Shown: positions 22,461 through 31,390 of the stretch, one piece after another
Numbering within the stretch: position 1 is the first letter of the stretch
Layout of the letters: each line of letters opens with the position of its first letter
Assembly: GCA_013204185.1 (NCBI GenBank)
Contig: JABMOI010000239.1
Coordinates: 1-34,486 of the forward strand
From: a bacterium
GTDB taxonomy: Bacteria; Bacteroidota; Rhodothermia; Rhodothermales; UBA10348
Direction of reading: 5' to 3'
DNA: 34,486 bases
Program-made: the position numbers and the translations under genes
Notes under the pieces: generated by a model
Database searches by the model: none
The model's input: only the letters and a program-made list of their open reading frames with translations
Told to the model about the DNA's origin: nothing

Positions 22461-23363
22461 TTAAGCGCCGTGAAACCACGAATAAAACGGATTAAGTGAC
22501 TGGAAAAACGCTTGATCGACGAAAGAATACTCAGTTGACATCGACCTATCGTCAGGCCTTGCCGCCCCTCCGCCTAGTGCCAACCGATATGGAGTCTGGT
22601 GGGAGTACATCCGATCAAGCAAGCTTATGATGGTCTGGGCTTCTGCCATTCCCGCAGGCGGAGTCATCGAAATACAAACGAGAGTTGCCCTGTGCTTCAC
22701 TTGTTGATCGGCAAACTCCTCTGTTGGAACGTTGAGTCCGAGATATATAACCGTCCATCCCGCCTCTTCAAGAGCCTTTCGAACCATCAGTGCCCCCAGC
22801 TCGTGTACTTCTGCTCGGGCACACCCCACGATAGCAACGTGCTCCTGTTCGTACGGTAACTTAGGTCCATTTAGACACCATCCAATCAGCGCGTCGCGGA
22901 GTACTCCGGTCATCCGATGTTCGTCGCCAATGGACAGCTTGCCTTCCGCATACTCTTTCCCAACCCTACTCATTACCGGACCAACCAGTCCATCGGCTAG
23001 CTGAGCGGCCGAAAAGCCTGAATTCCTCAACCAAGCCAACAATGCTATCAAATGGTTGGGCTTACGCTGAATGGTCCATTTAAAGAATATCTTTACCAGA
23101 GCCTCAAACGAGCCTCCATCAGTAGCTTTTTCAGTTCCGTCCCAGACTCGACCTGCCTCGCTTCCGAATGGGTCTAGAGCAAAAGCAACGTTGGCGGACT
23201 TAGCATAAGTAAGGAGGGCGTGAATAGGAATGCGTCTATGACCACCAGGCGTACTCCAGTACTCGAGCTGGTTCGAGTTACACCATCTTTTGATCGACGA
23301 CTCATGAACTCCCAGCAAATCCGAGGCCTGTCTCGTTGAAACGGCCGCTTCAAATTCGATCAT
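22461..23363 (-). CDS. MerR-type cobalamin-binding regulator (CarH/LitR-like)
   Basis: This 300-residue protein has a MerR-type winged HTH (about 9-55; STRQASDLLGVHESSIKRWC, then STPGGHRRIP), a four-helix cobalamin cap (about 85-165) and a Rossmann B12 domain (about 174-290). The lower-ligand motif is E185-V-H187-E-L-G190. CarH photoreceptors carry W-x9-E-H in the cap, the residue after W being the upper axial His. Here it is Y138-x9-E148-H149 with Ala139, so the Trp and upper-ligand His are missing. It may bind another cobalamin or sense something other than light. It is divergent from an ABC operon with shared promoter DNA. Confidence 0.85.
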   Translation of the reverse strand: MIEFEAAVSTRQASDLLGVHESSIKRWCNSNQLEYWSTPGGHRRIPIHALLTYAKSANVAFALDPFGSEAGRVWDGTEKATDGGSFEALVKIFFKWTIQRKPNHLIALLAWLRNSGFSAAQLADGLVGPVMSRVGKEYAEGKLSIGDEHRMTGVLRDALIGWCLNGPKLPYEQEHVAIVGCARAEVHELGALMVRKALEEAGWTVIYLGLNVPTEEFADQQVKHRATLVCISMTPPAGMAEAQTIISLLDRMYSHQTPYRLALGGGAARPDDRSMSTEYSFVDQAFFQSLNPFYSWFHGA

Positions 23364-23405
23364 AAAGAATGATTTAGACGATTTCGTTAATACACAGAGC
23401 AGGAA

Positions 23406-23460
23406 TTGACTCTATTACGTTCGTTGAAGTATACTTTGAACGATATTAACAATCAATATC
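23406..23460. promoter_or_regulatory. Face-to-face promoters sharing a palindromic -10
   Basis: On the plus strand TTGACT (23406-23411), 18 bases, TATACT (23430-23435). On the minus strand TTGATT (23451-23456), 17 bases, TATACT (23428-23433). Both -10 boxes lie in the palindrome AAGTATACTT (23427-23436), so only one polymerase can occupy the site at once. Outer TCGTT (23421-23425) and AACGA (23439-23443) nearly extend the symmetry. GATATT (23442-23447) and AATATC (23455-23460) form another inverted repeat. The regulator at 22461-23363 is the likely binder. Confidence 0.6.
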
Positions 23461-23569
23461 ATTCATTGCTAGTTAACAATTCGATCACAACTCATTAAAT
23501 GATCGTTTTTACATCTATCTTGATCTACTCAATCAATTGCCCATAAACGTTGTCCTTCACGGCAGTCAG

Positions 23570-24283
23570 ATGGAAACCAAAAAAGAACCTTTAGTACGCG
23601 TCTCGAACCTCACCAAGGTGTACCGCGAGGGCGAAACGGAACGAGTCGTGTTTAGCGGGATGAACCTAGATCTCCACCCAGGAGAACTGGTGGTGTTACT
23701 AGGACGAAGTGGATCAGGTAAAAGCACCCTATTGAACCTGATCAGCGGGATTGACGAGGCCACCACCGGTAAGATTTTTTTTGGTGAAGTCGAGCTAACG
23801 GCGCTTTCAGAGAACGACCGCACCCTGTTTCGCAGGGAATCGATTGGGATCATATTTCAGTCCTTTAACCTCATTCCGACTCTAACCGTTGCTGAGAACA
23901 TGCTCTTGCCGATGGAGCTCAACGGCCGGCTGTCTGAGGAGCGCCGTGCAAAAGCTTTGGGTGTGCTAGAGGAAGTCGGGTTGTTGAACAGACAAGACAG
24001 TTACCCGGACCGTCTTTCAGGTGGAGAACAGCAGCGGGTGGCGCTCGCCAGAGCGCTGGCGCACGAGCCCTTACTCATTCTAGCAGACGAGCCAACAGGT
24101 AATCTGGACCTCAAAACGGCAGATCAAGTCATGCAGATTCTGCACCGTCTGATCCACGACGAAAAACGGACCATGCTCATTGCGACGCATGACCGAGATA
24201 TTCTGAACCTCGCCGACCGGATACTGTCCTTGAAGGAAGGCGTTTTGACAGAAGTGAAGATCCAAGACATCGCAGGTCTTTAA
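23570..24283 (+). CDS. ABC transporter ATPase, LolD/MacB type
   Basis: This 237-residue ATPase has Walker [10 protein letters not shown], the Q-loop [14 protein letters not shown], signature [15 protein letters not shown], Walker [14 protein letters not shown] and the switch His in IATHD. The SFNLIP and TGNLD forms are typical of ATPases that serve FtsX-like permeases (LolD, MacB, FtsE). ATG at 23570 ([18 protein letters not shown]) is chosen; the frame opens earlier at a TTG. It leads a three-gene operon, 14 bases before the permease. Confidence 0.95.
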   Translation: METKKEPLVRVSNLTKVYREGETERVVFSGMNLDLHPGELVVLLGRSGSGKSTLLNLISGIDEATTGKIFFGEVELTALSENDRTLFRRESIGIIFQSFNLIPTLTVAENMLLPMELNGRLSEERRAKALGVLEEVGLLNRQDSYPDRLSGGEQQRVALARALAHEPLLILADEPTGNLDLKTADQVMQILHRLIHDEKRTMLIATHDRDILNLADRILSLKEGVLTEVKIQDIAGL

Positions 24284-24297
24284 GGGAACGTACCATT

Positions 24298-26844
24298 ATG
24301 ACCACGCGCCTATTACGCCTTAGTAGTTTCCGGTATTTGTTGAAGCACCCGTTGTTGATGGCTCTCTCCATCCTCGGGGTCGCTCTTGGGGTAGCCGTGG
24401 TGGTTGCGATTGACCTCGCGAACACGAGCGCAACAGAGGCATTTCGGCTCTCTTCCGAAGCAGTAACTGGGCGTGCCACCCATTCAATTACTGGGTCTCG
24501 GGACCTCTTGGATGAAAGAGTCTATCGAGATCTTCGGCTGAATGGATCAATACGCGAAGCAGCTCCCATTATAGATGGATACGTTTCTGCTCCGGGGGAT
24601 CCGGGCAGAACACTTCAGGTGATAGGGGTTGATCCACTTGTTGAAGGCCCATTCCGAGCCTATACGGGAGCGGCGGACAGCGGGCTGGACCTCGGACAGT
24701 TTATGTCCGCAAGGCCGACCGGACTGTTATCTGCTTTTACCGCGACCAGCCTTGGCATCACCGAAGGCGATTCACTAGAGGTCGCGTTCGAAGGCAAACG
24801 GTTTGTGGTCTCGATTCTAGGTTTGATTAACTCAGAGTCCGAGCAAGCAGCACGCGCACTCGACAATGTGATGGTGGTCGATATTTCGACCGCTCAGAAC
24901 CTGTTGAGAATGGATGGCAAACTGAGCCGAGTTGAATTGATCATTCCAGATTCGGAGGGCGGTGCGTCTTTACTTCAGTCCATTGAGAACGTGCTTCCCG
25001 AAGGCGCTCAAATTGAACCATCAGCTTCAAAAACGGACACGCTGGCGCAAATGACACGCGCCTTTAGCCTCAATCTCGTGGCCCTGAGCCTCTTGGCCTT
25101 GGTTGTGGGCATGTTTTTGATTTACAACACGGTTACGTTTTCTATTGTCCAGCGAAGGGCCATGATTGGTCGATTGCGGGCGCTTGGGGTCACGCGTAGG
25201 GAAATATTCCAGCTGATTTTGGGCGAGGCGCTGCTCATTGGCACGCTAGGGACCATCTTGGGCCTTTTTGCTGGAGTTGCGCTTGGAACCGGCCTCGTGC
25301 AGTTGGTCACCCAAAGCATTAACGACCTGTATTATGTGGTTCGCGTACGATCCTTCGACGTGTCCCTTTGGAGCCTCGCTAAGGGAATGGCGCTGGGAAT
25401 TGGAGCCACTTTACTAGCCGCCATCCCTCCAGCACGCGAAGCCACTTCAGCCCCCGCAAGCTCGGTCATGCGCCGCTCGGAAGAAGAAACCAAGCTATAC
25501 CGAATCATCCCTAAACTTGTCTGGATTTCGCTGGCAACCGCCGTGGCTGCTTTTGGTTTGCTCGCTCTTCCTGGAAATAGCATTCCACTTAGTTATACGG
25601 CGCTCCTGCTCCTCATTTTGGCGTTCGCTGGCCTCACTCCCGGCGCTGTGATTCTGTTTACGCGCTGGTTTAAGCCAGTATTAAGTCTTTTTGGCGGCGT
25701 TGTGGGCAGAATGGCCGCCCAGGGAACGGTGACCTCACTTAGCCGCACGGCAGTCGCCATTGCCTCGCTCATGATTGCCATTTCAGCAACCATCGGGGTC
25801 GGCGTGATGGTGAATAGCTTCCGCTCGACCGTCGAAGTCTGGCTTTCATACACCTTGCAAGCAGACGTATACATTTCGCCGCCAGGGCTCGTGTTTAGGC
25901 GTAACGATGCAACGGTCTCGCCCGACGTGGAGGCAGTTTTGAGAAATGCGCCTGGGGTCGCAGCAGCTTATTCTGTTCGGACCGCTGAAGTCACCGCCGG
26001 CGGCAGACCTTCAGATCTGATTGTAGTAGAGCCCGGCCCGCAACGAGATCAAGGCACTCGTTTCAAGGAGGGTGGCCGAATCTGGGGTGACGCTGATGAA
26101 CTAGAAAAGGTGGTCGTCTCAGAGCCGTATAGTTTTAGATATGATGTTCACGTAGGAGATTCTATTGACATCGCGACTGACAGCGGGCTCAAGACCTTCT
26201 CGGTTGGCGGAGTCTACTATGATTATGGGTCAGACCTAGGCGCCATCATGATGAGCCGAAAAACATATGAGGCCCACTTTGACGATCGAGGCATTTCGGG
26301 CATTTCTCTGTACGTAGAGCCTGGAAAAGATGTTGAAGAAGTGATTCGTTCCCTTCGAATAGGGCTCGAGGGTAAACAGGAAGTCCTGATGCGATCCAAC
26401 CGTTCGCTCAGAGAAGCTTCATTGGACGTGTTTGATCGCACGTTTACTGTCACTATTGTCCTGCGGCTTCTTGCAGTCCTTGTCGCATTTATCGGCGTCT
26501 TGAGCGCACTGATGGCCCTTCAACTGGAGCGGGCTCGAGAACTGGCCGTGATGCGGGCCAACGGCCTAACTCCCCGGCAAGTGTGGAAATACGTGACCCT
26601 CCAGACTGGGTTTATGGGGTGGATGGCTGGACTTTTTTCTATACCCCTGGGGCTGGTGCTCGCCTACGTACTGATTTTTGTGATCAACCAGCGCTCCTTT
26701 GGGTGGACGCTGCAAATGGAGTGGTCCCCTGCCATTTTGATTCAAGCGGTGCTGTTGGCGCTCGTCGCCGCGCTTTTGGCAGGTGTCTATCCGGCATGGA
26801 AAATGTCTCGAGCTAAACCAGCGGAGGCGCTTAGAGATGAATAA
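24298..26844 (+). CDS. FtsX-like ABC permease
   Basis: This 848-residue permease has an N-terminal membrane helix (LMALSILGVALGVAVVVAI), a large periplasmic domain, three membrane helices (LVALSLLALVVGMFLIYNTV, then two after the coupling helix), a middle set of helices, a second periplasmic domain and a final three-helix FtsX block (IVLRLLAVLVAFIGVLSALM to ALLAGVYPAWKMSRAKPAEAL). Two FtsX domains in one chain suit a transporter with two ATPase copies. Such permeases move lipoproteins or lipids, or act as mechanotransmitters. The stop overlaps the next start by eight bases, so the AttH-like lipoprotein is coupled. Confidence 0.93.
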   Translation: MTTRLLRLSSFRYLLKHPLLMALSILGVALGVAVVVAIDLANTSATEAFRLSSEAVTGRATHSITGSRDLLDERVYRDLRLNGSIREAAPIIDGYVSAPGDPGRTLQVIGVDPLVEGPFRAYTGAADSGLDLGQFMSARPTGLLSAFTATSLGITEGDSLEVAFEGKRFVVSILGLINSESEQAARALDNVMVVDISTAQNLLRMDGKLSRVELIIPDSEGGASLLQSIENVLPEGAQIEPSASKTDTLAQMTRAFSLNLVALSLLALVVGMFLIYNTVTFSIVQRRAMIGRLRALGVTRREIFQLILGEALLIGTLGTILGLFAGVALGTGLVQLVTQSINDLYYVVRVRSFDVSLWSLAKGMALGIGATLLAAIPPAREATSAPASSVMRRSEEETKLYRIIPKLVWISLATAVAAFGLLALPGNSIPLSYTALLLLILAFAGLTPGAVILFTRWFKPVLSLFGGVVGRMAAQGTVTSLSRTAVAIASLMIAISATIGVGVMVNSFRSTVEVWLSYTLQADVYISPPGLVFRRNDATVSPDVEAVLRNAPGVAAAYSVRTAEVTAGGRPSDLIVVEPGPQRDQGTRFKEGGRIWGDADELEKVVVSEPYSFRYDVHVGDSIDIATDSGLKTFSVGGVYYDYGSDLGAIMMSRKTYEAHFDDRGISGISLYVEPGKDVEEVIRSLRIGLEGKQEVLMRSNRSLREASLDVFDRTFTVTIVLRLLAVLVAFIGVLSALMALQLERARELAVMRANGLTPRQVWKYVTLQTGFMGWMAGLFSIPLGLVLAYVLIFVINQRSFGWTLQMEWSPAILIQAVLLALVAALLAGVYPAWKMSRAKPAEALRDE

Positions 26845-28039
26845 AATTCGCATCAGTTCGATTGTAGGAGTGTGCCTCTTGGGCGCCATGATTTGGATCA
26901 CCGGGTGCCAAGATCCTGTTAATGGGGTTGCGGAACGGTCCTCGGTAGATCTAAACACAGCCATGTCGGGCGACACCACGGGGTATGCGCGAGCACGTCC
27001 CGGGACAGAACTGGTGTTTCCCGCAGACTACGGGCCTCATCCTGCATTCAAGACCGAGTGGTGGTACTTCACCGGAAACCTCGACACGGAGTCGGGACGT
27101 CAGTTCGGGTACGAACTCACCATCTTTCGTTCTGCACTGGCTCCCGAAACGCCCGGCAACCTCGGCGAGGCGGAAGCTCAGTCAAAATGGTCTTCCAACC
27201 AGCTCTACATGGGCCATTTTTCGCTGGCGGATTTGGGCGGCGGCCAAGGGGGCAACGACCAAGGGAACAGCGGCCAAGGTTCTGAACCTCAGTTCTATTC
27301 CTTTGAGCGGTTCAGTCGAGGAGCCCTCGATCTGGCCGGCTCGCAGGCCTCTCCGTTTCGAGTATGGCTGGAGGATTGGTCCATGGATGGCGGTCCAGAC
27401 GACCTGTTCCCCTTGCGCCTTCGCGCTCAAGAGGGAGACATAGCCCTTGACCTAACCTTATCATCCTTAAAACCCATTGTCCTGCAAGGAGATAAAGGTT
27501 TCGACCGAAAAGGAGCGGACGAGGGAAACGCCTCGCATTACTACTCTTTTACTCGACTTGAGACCTCTGGTACCATTGGCATCGGCGGCGATCTAATGCC
27601 TGTTTCCGGAACGAGCTGGAAGGATCACGAGTGGAGCACGAGCGCCTTGGATGAAAATCAGGCCGGATGGGATTGGTTTTCTCTTCAACTGTCTGACAAT
27701 CGGGAGATCATGTTTTACGTACTCCGCGAAAAGGATGGGGGGTCTGGCCAGTTCACCAACGGCATGTTGGTGCAGTCTGATGGCAGCTATTCGCCTCTTT
27801 CTCGGGAAGACGTCTCCATTCGGGTTTTAGACTCGTGGAAAAGTCCGCATAGCGGCGCCACGTATCCGTCAGGATGGGAAATGTCCATTCCTGCACACGA
27901 CATCGAACTAACCATCACTCCCTTGATGCAAGATCAAGAACTCAACGCCACCATTCGATATTGGGAAGGCGCCGTGTCAATTAAGAGCAACACGGACGTG
28001 ACGGGGCGTGGTTATGTAGAGCTAACGGGATACAAATAG
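26837..28039 (+). CDS. AttH/CrtC-like lipocalin-type lipoprotein
   Basis: This 400-residue protein has a lipoprotein signal ending WITG-C24. Its core HPAFKTEWWYFTGNL, followed by FGYELTIFR, and later GTSWKDHEWSTSAL, belongs to the AttH / carotenoid 1,2-hydratase-like fold (two lipocalin-like barrels). Carotenoid hydratase activity is unlikely without crt genes. The ABC ATPase, FtsX permease and AttH arrangement is recurrent, and the lipoprotein may receive or process a lipid extracted by the transporter; this is inference. A Gly/Gln/Asn-rich insertion (about 134-150; GGGQGGNDQGNSGQG) coincides with imperfect CCAAGG DNA repeats. ATG at 26837 is chosen for the signal peptide. Confidence 0.85.
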   Translation: MNKIRISSIVGVCLLGAMIWITGCQDPVNGVAERSSVDLNTAMSGDTTGYARARPGTELVFPADYGPHPAFKTEWWYFTGNLDTESGRQFGYELTIFRSALAPETPGNLGEAEAQSKWSSNQLYMGHFSLADLGGGQGGNDQGNSGQGSEPQFYSFERFSRGALDLAGSQASPFRVWLEDWSMDGGPDDLFPLRLRAQEGDIALDLTLSSLKPIVLQGDKGFDRKGADEGNASHYYSFTRLETSGTIGIGGDLMPVSGTSWKDHEWSTSALDENQAGWDWFSLQLSDNREIMFYVLREKDGGSGQFTNGMLVQSDGSYSPLSREDVSIRVLDSWKSPHSGATYPSGWEMSIPAHDIELTITPLMQDQELNATIRYWEGAVSIKSNTDVTGRGYVELTGYK

Positions 28040-28105
28040 GCTTTTTTCCCCACGAACTACTTCCTATACTCAGTTTTGCATTCAACAACCTGCCGTCGTA
28101 TTCAC

Positions 28106-28795
28106 ATGCATCGTCTCACTTGCTTCGCTTTCGCCTGTTTATTCCTGTTTGCACAATCTTTTGTAGCGCAATCTGCTGTCGCACAATCTTCTGAGGCGCA
28201 AACGAACACAGCCCATCCTGATATGAGCTTTTTCATAACGAGCGCTGGCCCTGGAAATGGAGCAAACTTAGGTGGCCTCGAAGGCGCCGACGATTTTTGC
28301 ATGCTACTCGCCGAATCGGTTGGAGTTGAAGGCAAAGAGTGGGCCGCTTATCTGAGCGCCACAGCTGAAGGAGAAAACGAAGCGGTGAACGCACGAGATC
28401 GGATTGGCAGCGGACCTTGGTTTAACTCGAAAGGGGTTCTCATTGCGAACACTGTCGATGAACTGCACAGCGATAAAGCCAACTTAACCAAAGAGGCTTC
28501 GCTAAATGAAATGGGTGAGATGGTGAATGGCCGCGGGGATTCCCCGAACATGCACGATATCCTAACCGGCAGTACGCTGGACGGTTTTTTGGTCGTTGGA
28601 GAAACAGACACCACGTGTTCTAACTGGACGACTTCATCAGAAGAAGGCAGCGCCATGGTGGGCCACCACGACCGTCAAGGAGGAGGAGCTAATCCTACTT
28701 CATGGAATTCAGCTCATCCATCACGCGGTTGCAGCCAGCCAAACTTGCAGAGCTCTGGTGGAAACGGCTTGTACTACTGTTTTGCTAAGAAATAA
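28106..28795 (+). CDS. Secreted C-type-lectin-like/endostatin-like protein
   Basis: This 229-residue protein has a signal peptide followed by an odd Ala-Gln-Ser-repeat spacer (AQSFVAQSAVAQSSEAQ). The body has MSFFITSAGPGNGANLGGLE, GADDFC, WAAYLSATAEGENEAVNARDRIG, GPWFN and LHSD, then ENGLYYCF-like GNGLYYCFAKK. This is the pattern of bacterial proteins with a C-type-lectin/endostatin-like fold. Four cysteines could form disulfides. It probably binds a ligand at the cell surface. ATG at 28106 (MHRLTCFAFACLFLF) is preferred as it starts the signal. It follows the ABC operon by 66 bases on the same strand. Confidence 0.65.
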   Translation: MHRLTCFAFACLFLFAQSFVAQSAVAQSSEAQTNTAHPDMSFFITSAGPGNGANLGGLEGADDFCMLLAESVGVEGKEWAAYLSATAEGENEAVNARDRIGSGPWFNSKGVLIANTVDELHSDKANLTKEASLNEMGEMVNGRGDSPNMHDILTGSTLDGFLVVGETDTTCSNWTTSSEEGSAMVGHHDRQGGGANPTSWNSAHPSRGCSQPNLQSSGGNGLYYCFAKK

Positions 28796-28815
28796 GCCTT
28801 TCGCTTACCGTCTCC

Positions 28816-29421
28816 TTACTTAGAAGTCCAGAAAATGGAGGAAATCCTCCACGCAGCCAATTCATTCTGGGGAGGAATTCGGGTATCCGGTCCGTCCCAA
28901 GACCCTGAGAAGACATAGAAAAGTTGCTTTCGATCAGGCGCAGCGCAGATAACTTCTCCCGTAAGCTCTTCGACGCCAGGATAGCACGCAACGTCTGTTC
29001 CATCTTGGAATACCTCAGAGAACGTCATACCAACCCGGTGGCGTGTGTCGACTCCTACCTGTGAACTCGACGTACTAACCTTGCCCACATTCCCCAGAAA
29101 GTCAGAATCAATCTGAAGCAATTCGGTTTGGCCTTGTTTAACCGTTAGTATATCCCACGTTTGTCCTTCCGAACTGCCCGTTCCGGCCACGACTTCAAAT
29201 GCTGGCAAGAGAGCGCGCACGGAATCAATCGAGAATGCCGACTCTTCCCAATAGCCGAAAAGTCCGTGCTCGGTCAGCACAATGTCCTCGGGAAACGCAC
29301 TTCGATCGTACTGTGGTATCTCTTCAACCACGACAGCGGTCTCCTCGGGCATTGCAATAGGCTGCTCCTCTTGGCACCCGAACACAAACAACATCAGGAC
29401 CCCGAACAAAAAAGCCTTCAT
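28816..29421 (-). CDS. DUF1131-family lipoprotein (YfeY-like)
   Basis: This 201-residue lipoprotein has the lipobox FVFG-C16. Its C-terminal half carries HRVGMTFSEVF, CYPGVEELTGEVICAAP, and YVFSGSWDGPDTRIPPQNEL, then AAWRISSIFW, the pattern of DUF1131, whose E. coli member YfeY is an RpoE-regulated lipoprotein of unknown role. It starts five bases after the AarF-like kinase gene and is the third gene of that operon. It converges on the lectin-like gene. Confidence 0.75.
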   Translation of the reverse strand: MKAFLFGVLMLFVFGCQEEQPIAMPEETAVVVEEIPQYDRSAFPEDIVLTEHGLFGYWEESAFSIDSVRALLPAFEVVAGTGSSEGQTWDILTVKQGQTELLQIDSDFLGNVGKVSTSSSQVGVDTRHRVGMTFSEVFQDGTDVACYPGVEELTGEVICAAPDRKQLFYVFSGSWDGPDTRIPPQNELAAWRISSIFWTSK

Positions 29422-29426
29422 CTTTG

Positions 29427-30779
29427 CTACCGAATAGAAGTTTCAACACGATCAAGACACGACCTGGAATACCTAGTATCTAGTCGTGCTCCTAGTTGCG
29501 AAAGGATCGATATCATCCCCGCCAAAAGCCTATTTACGAACACAAAGTGGTGAGATCCAACAGGGCGGCGGTACTTAAATGCTTCCCGTCCCGTTAGTTT
29601 TGGAATGATGGATTGAAACTCGGCCAATAGTTCTCCTGACCCAAAATCGTATTCGTCTTCGCGGTACAAGGACTCGATCACGCCACCCATTAGGTCGAGT
29701 ATCTCAAGCAAATATGTGCGCTCATCTCCCTGGATTTCAGGCTTGAGTACTTCAAGCTCCGTGAGTGCTACCTCCTGCTTGGCCTTATCTCCCGACATTC
29801 GGGCCCGGTAAAGGTCAATGAGCGCATCTCGAAAAGAGCGAGGGAATTGCTTCACACACCCATAATCCAACAAGCCCAACTTGCCGTCTTCCCGAAACAG
29901 GAAATTGCCAGGGTGCGCATCGGCGTGTACCGTCAGGTGGTCCGCTGCAATTTGTTGATGGACAGTGTCCCAGAGTACTTGTCCGAAGTGACTTCGAAGC
30001 TCCTGAGATGGGTTTGTAGCCAAAAACTCTTTTAGGTGTAGCCCGTCGACGTAGGTCATGGTCAGGACTCGTTCCGTCGTGTACTCTTCAACCCACCTGG
30101 GGGTGACAACGTCAGAGCCAGCGAACCGCTCTGCAAAGACTTCTATATTGCGACCTTCATGCACATAATCCGTTTCCTCCATCATGTGGAGACGAACTTC
30201 CTCCAAATAGGGATCGAGACTTTTTGAGTCTACAAAACGGCCCGCGATGCCCCTAACAAGGCGCAAATCAGAATCGATACTCTCTCTCACATTCGGATAC
30301 TGCACTTTCACCACGACATCGCGACCATCGTGCGTGGTGGCTCTGTGCACTTGTCCAAGAGACGCTGCGGCAATGGCCTGATCAGAGAATGATGCAAAGA
30401 CTTGCTCAGGCGGCTTTCCGAACGCTTGTGTTACCAAGCGCCTAACAAGTATGCCTCCCATGGAAGGGACTTCGTACTGAGCCTTTGCCAAGATCTGAGA
30501 AAACTGCTCGGGCAAAAACCCGGGCTCCATGCTCAGCCCTTGAGCCATTTTCAAGGCCGTTCCGCGGAGCTTTGACAAGTCCTCGAACAAGTCTTCCGCA
30601 TTCTCGGTGTGAAGTGTTTTTCTAGCTTCGTCCTTTTCGGTGCCGGTTGCTCTACGGGCCAAATAACGTGCGTAGTTGGCGCCCATTTTCAACCCGGTCT
30701 TAGCGGCCATTGTGCCGCGAGCCCGAGCTCCTCCTGGCGGTTCTCCCGAACCCAGTTCATCCCCCTCACGTGGCTCCAT
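29427..30779 (-). CDS. AarF/ABC1/UbiB-family atypical kinase
   Basis: This 450-residue protein is a UbiB/ADCK-type protein-kinase-like ATPase. It has the KxGQ-like motif as K-M-A-Q in LRGTALKMAQGLSMEPGFLP, the Ala-rich nucleotide loop AIAAASLGQVHRA in place of a Gly-rich loop, the VVVKVQYPNV lysine, catalytic VHADAHPGNFLF and the metal-binding LLDYGCVK. Relatives support quinone synthesis and lipid handling. ATG at 30777-30779 is chosen; it lies two bases after the stop of the upstream gene. The KxGQ Gly is replaced by Ala, a change known to raise ATPase activity in human COQ8A (from memory). Confidence 0.9.
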   Translation of the reverse strand: MEPREGDELGSGEPPGGARARGTMAAKTGLKMGANYARYLARRATGTEKDEARKTLHTENAEDLFEDLSKLRGTALKMAQGLSMEPGFLPEQFSQILAKAQYEVPSMGGILVRRLVTQAFGKPPEQVFASFSDQAIAAASLGQVHRATTHDGRDVVVKVQYPNVRESIDSDLRLVRGIAGRFVDSKSLDPYLEEVRLHMMEETDYVHEGRNIEVFAERFAGSDVVTPRWVEEYTTERVLTMTYVDGLHLKEFLATNPSQELRSHFGQVLWDTVHQQIAADHLTVHADAHPGNFLFREDGKLGLLDYGCVKQFPRSFRDALIDLYRARMSGDKAKQEVALTELEVLKPEIQGDERTYLLEILDLMGGVIESLYREDEYDFGSGELLAEFQSIIPKLTGREAFKYRRPVGSHHFVFVNRLLAGMISILSQLGARLDTRYSRSCLDRVETSIR

Positions 30780-30781
30780 GT

Positions 30782-31339
30782 TTAGGCCTCTTTCGATTTC
30801 GAATCCATTCCCAACCAATCCGAAACAAACGGAATGTTGGAAATCGGCAAATAGTCAGCTTCAACAGCGTATCGGAACACGTCTGCGGTCTTTTGTGGAA
30901 TTTGAGACGCCAAAACAGAGGCAGCGGCAGCCAAAACCTTGTCCGACAGGGCCGCTGAGCGTTGTTTTCCCTCGGAATCGTCTCCGAGCGATGCGCTCAA
31001 AAGCTGGACGAGCATCTCAGCAACCATAAATCGCGCCGGGGCAGAATCCGCCAGCACCCGATTCACCAAGGGAACGTCGCTTGAATTCATGACTGCGCTC
31101 AGACCGGTCCGAACCGCTTCGTGGAAATCAGAAGTAAACCAGGCGGCCTCTTTACTGAATGAAGCCCTCAATGCAGCCTGATCTGCGCTTTCAAGTCCCT
31201 CAATTTGATCGAGAAGCAAAAAGAAAAACGCGGTTAAACGATCTGCCACAGGAAGCCCGCTCGATTCTGGAATCTGTTCCAGTTCTGCTAGTGCAACGTG
31301 GACGGCCGCGACAAATTCTTGAGAGGTATGATTCGACAT
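30782..31339 (-). CDS. All-helical protein resembling a TetR C-terminal domain
   Basis: This 185-residue protein is predicted entirely helical, with segments like ADRLTAFFFLLLDQIEGL and SAPARFMVAEMLVQLLSASL. It resembles the ligand domain of TetR regulators but has no N-terminal HTH. COQ9, a partner of the UbiB-like kinase COQ8, has a TetR-like fold, so a lipid-binding partner of the kinase is an attractive idea. It lies two bases before the kinase gene in the same operon. The family call is tentative. Confidence 0.45.
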   Translation of the reverse strand: MSNHTSQEFVAAVHVALAELEQIPESSGLPVADRLTAFFFLLLDQIEGLESADQAALRASFSKEAAWFTSDFHEAVRTGLSAVMNSSDVPLVNRVLADSAPARFMVAEMLVQLLSASLGDDSEGKQRSAALSDKVLAAAASVLASQIPQKTADVFRYAVEADYLPISNIPFVSDWLGMDSKSKEA

Positions 31340-31390
31340 TTCCTTTTATTTAATCGGAGGGCAATTCTGACAGGTGAAATCCGGCGGGCA

